Below are positions 13,859 to 18,081 of a stretch of 18,081 bases of DNA, in pieces. Position 1 is the stretch's first letter, and each line of letters starts with the position of its first letter. The stretch comes from JBGPIK01 sp041484845. GTDB lineage: Bacteria; Desulfobacterota; Binatia; UBA9968. Under the pieces are notes generated by a model that did no database searches, was not told the DNA's origin, and saw nothing but the letters and a program-made list of their open reading frames with translations. The position numbers were made by a program, and so were the translations under genes. Where the stretch lies: NCBI GenBank assembly GCA_041484845.1, contig JBGPIK010000095.1:1-18081 (forward strand), written 5' to 3'.

Positions 13859-15028
13859 ATGTCGTCGATCTTGATCAAGAATATTGGCACGCTGGTGACC
13901 GGCGATCTCAACCGGCCGTTGCGCTCCGCAGACTCCATATTCATTGATGGCGGGGTGGTGAAAGAGATCGGCAGGAATTTAAATTCCAAAGCCGACCGGG
14001 TGATCGACGCCTCGGGCATCACCGCAATCCCCGGCCTAATCGATTCTCATTCTCATCCCTCGATCGGCGAGTACACGCCGGCGCAAAATTCCCTCTCGTG
14101 GATCACCAACTACATGCACGGCGGCGTTACCGCGCTCATTTCCGCGGGCGAACTGCACCTTCCCGGTTTGCCTTTGCCGCCGGACGCCAGAACCGCGCTG
14201 TCCGTCGCCATCGTCACCAAGCGCTGCTACGACAATTTGCGGCCATCGGGGGTCAAAGTGCATGCCGGCACGTTGCTGCTGGTTCCGGGTTTGGGCGAGA
14301 AAGATTTCGACGAGATCGCCGCGCTCGGGATTAAATTGGTCAAGTTTATTTTTTACGATTACAGCCTGCTTCCCAATGGCGAAGCGGAGCGCTACGTGAA
14401 GTGGGCGAAAGCGCGCGGCATTAAAGTCAAGATTCACTCCGGCGGTGTCTCGCGCTCAGGCGTCAGCCAAGTCGCAGGATTTGAAATCGTGACCAAAATT
14501 CAGCCCGATATCATCGGCCATATTAGCGGGGGGCCGATTCCCATGGCCGAGGAAGATATGGTTCGCATCGTTAATGAGACCGATTGTTTCGTGGAGATTT
14601 GCAGCTCCGGCAACTACCGCATGGCCTTGAATTTGATTCGCGCGGTAAAAGCCAAGAATGCTCTTGACCGCGTGCTCATAGGGACGGATACGCCGGGCGG
14701 GACCGGCATCATCCCGCGCGGCATCTTGCGTGAGATTGCCTTTATATCTTCGGTCGGTGAAGTGCCGCCGGAGAAAGTCATCTGCATGGCGACCGGGAAT
14801 GTGGGGCGGGCTCATGGGCTCAATCTCGGTATCCTGGAAGAGGGACGGCCCGCCGATCTCGTTTTGCTGCACAAGATCACCGGTTCAGTGTCGAAGGACG
14901 CGCTCGACTCGTTTGCCAAGGGCGATCTGCCGGGCATATCCTACGTGATCATCGACGGCGAAGTTCGCGTCGCTGGGCGCAGCCAACAGACGCCGCCGCC
15001 GGAACGCGTGGCGAGTGAGTGTTGTTAA
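13859..15028 (+). CDS. Amidohydrolase-superfamily protein, enamidase-like
   Basis: A 389-residue metal-dependent hydrolase of the urease/dihydroorotase type. All binuclear-site ligands can be placed: H64-S-H66 in PGLIDSHSHP, K162 (expected carbamylated lysine) in KLVKFIFYD, H193 in KIHSGG, H221 in IIGHISGG and D277 in LIGTDTPGGTG. The pattern, especially GTDTPGGTGIIPRGILREIA, resembles enamidase of nicotinate catabolism (hydrolysis of a cyclic enamide), though substrate cannot be fixed from sequence. N-terminal and C-terminal small beta-domains (ILIKNIGTLVTG; GRPADLVLL ... ISYVIIDGEV) are complete. ATG at 13859 fits the family N-terminus and the leaderless promoter; an in-frame ATG at 13832 lies before the -10 box. 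An LLM oxidoreductase follows 190 bp later. Confidence 0.85.
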   Translation: MSSILIKNIGTLVTGDLNRPLRSADSIFIDGGVVKEIGRNLNSKADRVIDASGITAIPGLIDSHSHPSIGEYTPAQNSLSWITNYMHGGVTALISAGELHLPGLPLPPDARTALSVAIVTKRCYDNLRPSGVKVHAGTLLLVPGLGEKDFDEIAALGIKLVKFIFYDYSLLPNGEAERYVKWAKARGIKVKIHSGGVSRSGVSQVAGFEIVTKIQPDIIGHISGGPIPMAEEDMVRIVNETDCFVEICSSGNYRMALNLIRAVKAKNALDRVLIGTDTPGGTGIIPRGILREIAFISSVGEVPPEKVICMATGNVGRAHGLNLGILEEGRPADLVLLHKITGSVSKDALDSFAKGDLPGISYVIIDGEVRVAGRSQQTPPPERVASECC

Positions 15029-15096
15029 TGGCCAATCTCTACAAGGACGGCCGTCACATCTTGGGTATCGCTTATCATTGACTTTGAAGTTTCTAT

Positions 15097-15136
15097 AGGC
15101 TGTCAGATTCTTCGGCTACGCCTCAGAATGACACCT
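15097..15136. repeat. Dispersed hairpin repeat
   Basis: Nested stems: AGG/CCT, TGTC/GACA, ATTCT/AGAAT and GGC-TAC-GCC at the tip, with small bubbles. The phrase TTCGGCTACGCCTCAGAATG belongs to a type of intergenic repeat common in bacterial genomes. It sits between the amidohydrolase and LLM genes and has the same two-tier shape as the REP copies near the RAYT, although the sequence is different. Confidence 0.6.
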
Positions 15137-15218
15137 GTTGTTCAATTTGACTGACAGATCTGGCACAAAAAAGTTATTTCGACCGCGTGTTGAGATATCG
15201 GGTAGAGGAGGAGATTGA

Positions 15219-16199
15219 GTGAGTTCTTTTGAATTTGGCGTAGGGCTATTTCCTACCGAACCATTACAGAAAATGATTCACCTAGCCAAGGTGACTGAAG
15301 AGACGGGTTACAGTCACATCTGGGTAGGCGACTCGCATCTCATCTGGCGCGAAGCCTACATCAACATGGCGGCGATGGCGCTGAGTACGAGCAAGGTAAA
15401 ACTGGGCACGGGAGTGACCAATCCGCTGACGCGCCATCCGTCGGTGGTTGCCAGCGGCTATGCGACGCTCGAGGAGTACGCGCCGGGACGAATGATCGTC
15501 GGTATCGGTCTGGGCGACAGTTCGGTGGAAACCATGGGGATGAAGCCGGCGAAGCTTTCCTACTTCGAAAACACGATGCAACAAATGCGCGATCTCTTCG
15601 CCGGGAAGGAAGTTCAACTCGAGACCGGAAAAATTCACTTGCTCCACCCCTGCAAGGGCAAGGTTCCCATTTATATAGCCGCCAGCGGGCCCAAGATGCT
15701 CGAGCTCTCTGGACGCATCGCCGACGGCATCATCGTGCTGGTAGGTGTCGCGGATGATTACATCAATCATGCGAAAGAAAAGATCGCGGCGGGCGCGAAA
15801 GCGGCGGGAAGAAAACTCGAAGATATCAATTTGGTTCTTTGGGTTCCCTGCGCCGTATCCGATAGCGCGCCGGCGAAGGACGCGGTCAAGGCGCACGTCG
15901 CGCGCGTCGTCGCCCATCCGCTTCCTTACGTGCTCGATCCCAACGAGCAGAAGGTATTAGCGGAGATCCGCAAAACCTATGACTACTACCATCACATGGA
16001 TCAGGAGGCGAACCACGCCGAGGTGATTCCAGACTGGCTGGTGGATAAATTCGCCATTGCTGGAACCGTCGCCCAGTGCCGCGCCCAAATCGAGCGCATC
16101 AAGAAAAGCGGCATTCAGCAGATCGCCATTATTCCCTACAGCCCTCCAGGCGGCAGCAGGGAAGAAACCATTCGTGGGTTTGCGAAAGCGATGAGCTGA
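15219..16199 (+). CDS. LLM-class (luciferase-like) flavin-dependent oxidoreductase
   Basis: A 326-residue TIM-barrel protein of the bacterial luciferase superfamily, close in pattern to F420-dependent 5,10-methylenetetrahydromethanopterin reductase-like and alkane-monooxygenase-like members. Signatures are EFGVGLFP at the first strand, GYSHIWVGDSH (30-40), VKLGTGVTNPLTRHPSVVAS (60-79), MIVGIGLGDSS and PIYIAASGPKMLELSGRIADG, with the C-terminal GTVAQCRAQIERI block. Cofactor (FMN versus F420) and substrate are not decided. GTG at 15219 is supported by GAGGAGG about nine bases upstream. The preceding enamidase-like gene suggests a joint role in breakdown of a heterocyclic or amide compound, which is inference. 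Confidence 0.9.
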   Translation: MSSFEFGVGLFPTEPLQKMIHLAKVTEETGYSHIWVGDSHLIWREAYINMAAMALSTSKVKLGTGVTNPLTRHPSVVASGYATLEEYAPGRMIVGIGLGDSSVETMGMKPAKLSYFENTMQQMRDLFAGKEVQLETGKIHLLHPCKGKVPIYIAASGPKMLELSGRIADGIIVLVGVADDYINHAKEKIAAGAKAAGRKLEDINLVLWVPCAVSDSAPAKDAVKAHVARVVAHPLPYVLDPNEQKVLAEIRKTYDYYHHMDQEANHAEVIPDWLVDKFAIAGTVAQCRAQIERIKKSGIQQIAIIPYSPPGGSREETIRGFAKAMS

Positions 16200-16312
16200 C
16201 AAGACGAATTACGAATCGAGCTGAACGAAATTCGGGTGAGGGGCGTCTTATAGTGGGCGAATCACGGTGTCTTGAAATACGGTCAACGACGAAATGAGGC
16301 CGGAAGCGTGGC

Positions 16313-16633
16313 TCATTGCTTTATCAGCTGAATGACCTTCGTGCTGGTCGCGTCTGCGCCACCAGGGGACGCCGCCTTGCGCAACAGCCCTGGCGCGACG
16401 TTCCAGTGCTGTCCGTTGTCGGTGATCACCGTAACCGTTTTCTTGTTGTAGCGGGTGAGAATGCCAAACAGGGGCGCACGCCCTTCCGGCTCAAAAGTGA
16501 CGCGATCGCCGGTTCTAAAGTCCAGCATCGCTGAGTGCGCGCGCATCTGGCTTAGGAACCGCAGACGCTCCACGATCCGGTTGTTCAGATCGATCAGTTC
16601 TTCTTCGCTGAGTTTGTCGATGTCAATTTTCAT
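16313..16633 (-). CDS. Small conserved protein with helix plus SH3-like barrel
   Basis: A 106-residue protein of a widespread uncharacterised type. Residues 1-35 form a helical pair (LSEEELIDLNNRIVERLRFL). Residues 40-86 read as a small SH3/KOW-like barrel: FRTGDRVTFEP, FGILTRYNKKTVTVITDNGQ, HWNVAPGLLRK. Such barrels often bind nucleic acid or peptides; no function is established. ATG at 16633 is preceded by GGGAG at five-base spacing. It is convergent with the LLM gene, from which it is separated by 113 bp holding only an inverted repeat AAGACG (16201-16206)/CGTCTT (16244-16249). Confidence 0.8.
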   Translation of the reverse strand: MKIDIDKLSEEELIDLNNRIVERLRFLSQMRAHSAMLDFRTGDRVTFEPEGRAPLFGILTRYNKKTVTVITDNGQHWNVAPGLLRKAASPGGADATSTKVIQLIKQ

Positions 16634-16689
16634 GGCTACTCCCGCGCTCCAGTGAATATCCTATCCTGGTTCACGGCTCTGTGTTTGCG

Positions 16690-16773
16690 GGCCAACGTTG
16701 TGCCGCTGAGGCGCTCATAACGATCGAATCATCCCGCATCGAATCTCGTTGTCGGCTCAAGCGGCGGGTTAGG
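16690..16773. other. attC-like imperfect palindrome (possible integron cassette site)
   Basis: An 84-nt folded site. The outer ends are GCCAAC (16690-16695) and GTTAGGC (16767-16773; on the minus strand GCCTAAC, a perfect RYYYAAC core). Next, GCCGCTGAGGCG (16701-16712) pairs with CGGCTCAAGCGGC (16752-16764), leaving one extrahelical base, and AACGA (16718-16722) pairs with TCGTT (16745-16749). Length, end boxes, paired inner boxes and a bulged base are the attC hallmarks. On the minus strand it lies directly 3' of the gene ending at 16813, as a cassette would have it. No integrase is in the window. Confidence 0.4.
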
Positions 16774-16812
16774 CAGCAGTCCGCGAGTTAAAAAACGACT
16801 CCCAAATAACAC

Positions 16813-17262
16813 TCAGTCATGCTTTCCTCGTGCAATTTCTTCTGCAATCTTTTTCCCTTCCTTGTCCCTCGTCACAAAAACCAGATTAGATGCGGATTCG
16901 ACACAAACAGTCTGCATCCAACCAGGGGTATACTTCGTGAAAGGACAGACGACAAACTTTCCGAAAACGTCATCGTAAGGATTCATGAGATTACTCAGGT
17001 TCTCCGGAACGATGGGCCACTCTTCACTGTTTCTCGGACCCCAGTGTTCATAAAGACCGAGAAGCCGTTTAGTCCCAATTATCCAAATACGATAACTAGG
17101 ATTGCCATTATAGAAGCTCACGCGACCCCGGATAGAATAACAATCACCGACCAGTTGCGGGTTTCCTTTGCAGGGAGGCTTTGGTGTTGCAGCAATGCAA
17201 TGACCGACTATCAAAAAGATGTAAAATGGAACGATAACGCTCGGCGATCGGGATATGTTCAT
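16813..17262 (-). CDS. Secreted cysteine-containing hypothetical protein
   Basis: A 149-residue protein. The signal peptide is about 1-25 (SVIVPFYIFLIVGHCIAA). The mature part has four cysteines (C31, C41, C106, C120), suggesting two disulfides, and blocks PQLVGDCYSIRGRVSFYNGN, PSYRIWIIGTKRLLGL, VFGKFVVCPFT and MQTVCVESASNLV. I recognise this as a recurring family of small secreted proteins of unknown function (GDCxxxRGR ... RIWxxGTKRxLG ... CPFT ... VCVESA), seen scattered in many genomes. The gene is visibly richer in A+T than its neighbours and stands next to an attC-like site, which suggests horizontal acquisition. ATG at 17262 has only a weak AGG upstream. Confidence 0.75.
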   Translation of the reverse strand: MNISRSPSVIVPFYIFLIVGHCIAATPKPPCKGNPQLVGDCYSIRGRVSFYNGNPSYRIWIIGTKRLLGLYEHWGPRNSEEWPIVPENLSNLMNPYDDVFGKFVVCPFTKYTPGWMQTVCVESASNLVFVTRDKEGKKIAEEIARGKHD

Positions 17263-17357
17263 TGTTGCCTAGCCAGTGATCAGTTGTTCCGTATAGTACG
17301 GCACTGCCATTGTTTCTTCGGCGGTTTTTATAATGGTTACAATGAGTTGTAAAGAGT

Positions 17358-17371
17358 GCGCGGAGCCGCGC
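17358..17371. repeat. GC-rich hairpin between secreted-protein and antitoxin genes
   Basis: GCGCG-GAGC-CGCGC is a short strong stem (17358-17371). On the minus strand it lies downstream of the antitoxin remnant and is followed by ACTCTTTAC, a poor T-run, so it is at best a weak terminator. The rest of 17263-17443 shows no gene. Confidence 0.3.
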
Positions 17372-17443
17372 GGCGACAACGGCTGAAATTTGTTTCTGTG
17401 TATTAACTCTTGCTCGGTTAGGAGCCCTTTCTAAGGCCAGGCA

Positions 17444-17638
17444 TCAGCGGAGTTGTGTACCCCCTGCCGCCTTTTCCATGTCGTAAGCTGTATCGGAATG
17501 AAAAGAACGGCTCATGCCGAGATCGTGCCGTTTGGCACCGCCGGACTTTATTTCGCGGACCCCGTCCAGTACTTCTTGCCAAACGTCGCGCCCGGCCTCA
17601 AATTTAGAAAGCGCGCGTCCTTTCAGTTTCTTAGCCAT
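17444..17638 (-). pseudogene. Truncated HTH-type antitoxin (NadS/HigA-like), DNA-binding half lost
   Basis: Residues 1-37 (AKKLKGRALSKFEAGRDVWQ then EVLDGVREIKSGGAKR) match the N-terminal segment of NadS/YiaG-like antitoxins, which normally continue into a Cro-type helix-turn-helix of about 55 residues (SQxxFAxLLGVSxRTLxxWExG). Here the frame instead runs HDLGMSRSFHSDTAYDMEKA and stops after 64 residues. No helix-turn-helix was found in the other frames down to 17340. No RelE/HigB toxin is next to it; on its upstream side the divergent cupin gene begins. ATG at 17638 is used, with an in-frame TTG at 17644. The break is probably near 17525, at the edge of the attC-like/atypical segment. Confidence 0.6.
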
Positions 17639-17677
17639 GTTCAAGATGTCTCCGACTCCTGAAGCCGAACATGAGTC

Positions 17678-17706
17678 AGACTACGTTTGTAGCGTATCTG
17701 TGTCAA
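17678..17706 (-). promoter_or_regulatory. Promoter of the antitoxin remnant
   Basis: On the minus strand TTGACA (17706-17701), a 17-bp spacer and TAGTCT (17683-17678) precede the antitoxin remnant by about 40 bp. It is well formed although the gene behind it is broken. It lies within 20 bp of the divergent cupin start. Confidence 0.55.
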
Positions 17707-17725
17707 CTGAGATATCGTTCAGAGT

Positions 17726-18081
17726 ATGGCAAGACTCATTTCAGCACCAACCGTAATTCCGGCAGCAGGTCAGCCGCCGAAAATTATCGAGGAGTTTATC
17801 GGCCGGGTGAATTCAAAAACAACTGCTGTTAGCATTGCCAAGATGACCAGCCCATCGGGTTGGCGCGAGTCAGGACAAACACCGGAATTCGACGAGTACA
17901 CGATCGTCTTGCGCGGGCTGCTGCAAGTCGAGACGCAGGATGGCTTGCATCAAGTCGCCGCTGGTCAGGCGATCATTGTCAATGCCGGGGAGTGGGTGCG
18001 CTACAGCACGCCGGGGGCCGAAGGAGCTGAATACGTTGCTGTCTGCCTGCCGGCCTTCTCGCTCGAAACGGTTCACCGTGA
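17726..18081 (+). CDS. Cupin-domain protein, 3'-truncated by window edge
   Basis: The frame from ATG 17726 is open to the right edge (118 complete codons). It starts MARLISAPTVIPAAGQPPK, continues with GRVNSKTTAVSIAKMTSPSG and then a cupin fold: EFDEYTIVLRGLLQVET (conserved motif 1 region), a DGLHQVAAGQAIIVNAGEW turn (motif 2) and VRYSTPGAEGAEYVAVCLPA. The classical metal-binding histidines are largely replaced (EFDEY in place of the HxH...E arrangement), as in other members of this single-domain cupin group of unknown substrate. The missing C-terminus is probably short, as CLPAFSLETVHR is near the family end. The start is divergent from the antitoxin remnant; no strong Shine-Dalgarno is visible. 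Confidence 0.85.
   Translation, partial: MARLISAPTVIPAAGQPPKIIEEFIGRVNSKTTAVSIAKMTSPSGWRESGQTPEFDEYTIVLRGLLQVETQDGLHQVAAGQAIIVNAGEWVRYSTPGAEGAEYVAVCLPAFSLETVHR

Noticed and set aside
15147..15175. TTGACT followed at 17 bp by AAAGTT as a promoter for the LLM gene
   Set aside because: The -10 match is too poor to report as a feature.
16201..16249. AAGACG/CGTCTT inverted repeat as a terminator between the convergent LLM and SH3-like genes
   Set aside because: The stem is 6 bp with a 37-nt loop and there is no clean T-run on either side.

Overview
The window looks like chromosomal DNA from a Gram-negative (diderm) bacterium of moderately high G+C. The evidence is an outer-membrane porin, secreted proteins with signal peptides and an ECF sigma/anti-sigma pair with a periplasmic tail. 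The mix of genes (enamidase-like amidohydrolase, luciferase-like oxidoreductase, HEAT-fused metal permease, cupin) resembles uncultured soil lineages of the deltaproteobacterial/Rokubacteria/Binatota kind. That placement is an impression from gene content, not a phylogeny.

Layout. (1) 1-2014 is an accessory segment: the C-terminal part of a DruA/DUF4338 protein, then a REP-associated tyrosine transposase (RAYT, HUH/Y1 class) bracketed by inverted copies of a 15-bp motif and by REP hairpins sharing the outer stem GATGGGT/ACCCATC. (2) 2015-4487, minus strand, is a compact cell-envelope stress operon. In transcription order it encodes a secreted heptad-repeat protein, an ECF sigma factor, a zinc-finger anti-sigma factor with one membrane span, a small secreted protein sharing a motif with the anti-sigma tail, and a secreted DUF3106-type protein with eight 18-19-residue repeats. 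The first gene has its Shine-Dalgarno inside a 10-bp hairpin. (3) 4761-10899, plus strand, is a zinc-type uptake cluster: a small secreted Cys/His protein (probably read from a leaderless mRNA), a porin, a ZnuA-like binding protein, a permease with a C-terminal HEAT domain, then after its own promoter the ATPase and a second, conventional permease. A large two-domain M16 zinc peptidase (11054-13747) follows on the same strand. (4) 13859-16199 holds an enamidase-like amidohydrolase, probably leaderless, and a luciferase-like (LLM) oxidoreductase, separated by a dispersed hairpin repeat. (5) 16313-18081 is a second accessory stretch: a small SH3-like hypothetical gene, an attC-like imperfect palindrome, an A+T-richer secreted cysteine protein, the truncated remnant of an HTH antitoxin with an intact promoter, and the start of a cupin gene that runs off the right edge.

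How it may work together. The zinc cluster gives a full route from outer membrane (porin) through the periplasm (ZnuA-like protein, small Cys/His protein) to the inner-membrane ABC transporter, whose two dissimilar permeases could form a heterodimer. The sigma operon lies back-to-back with it across a 273-bp divergent control region that contains several palindromes. The most unusual items are the HEAT-fused permease, the motif shared by anti-sigma and small periplasmic protein, the SD-sequestering hairpin, the RAYT/REP unit, and the attC-like site beside an atypical gene.
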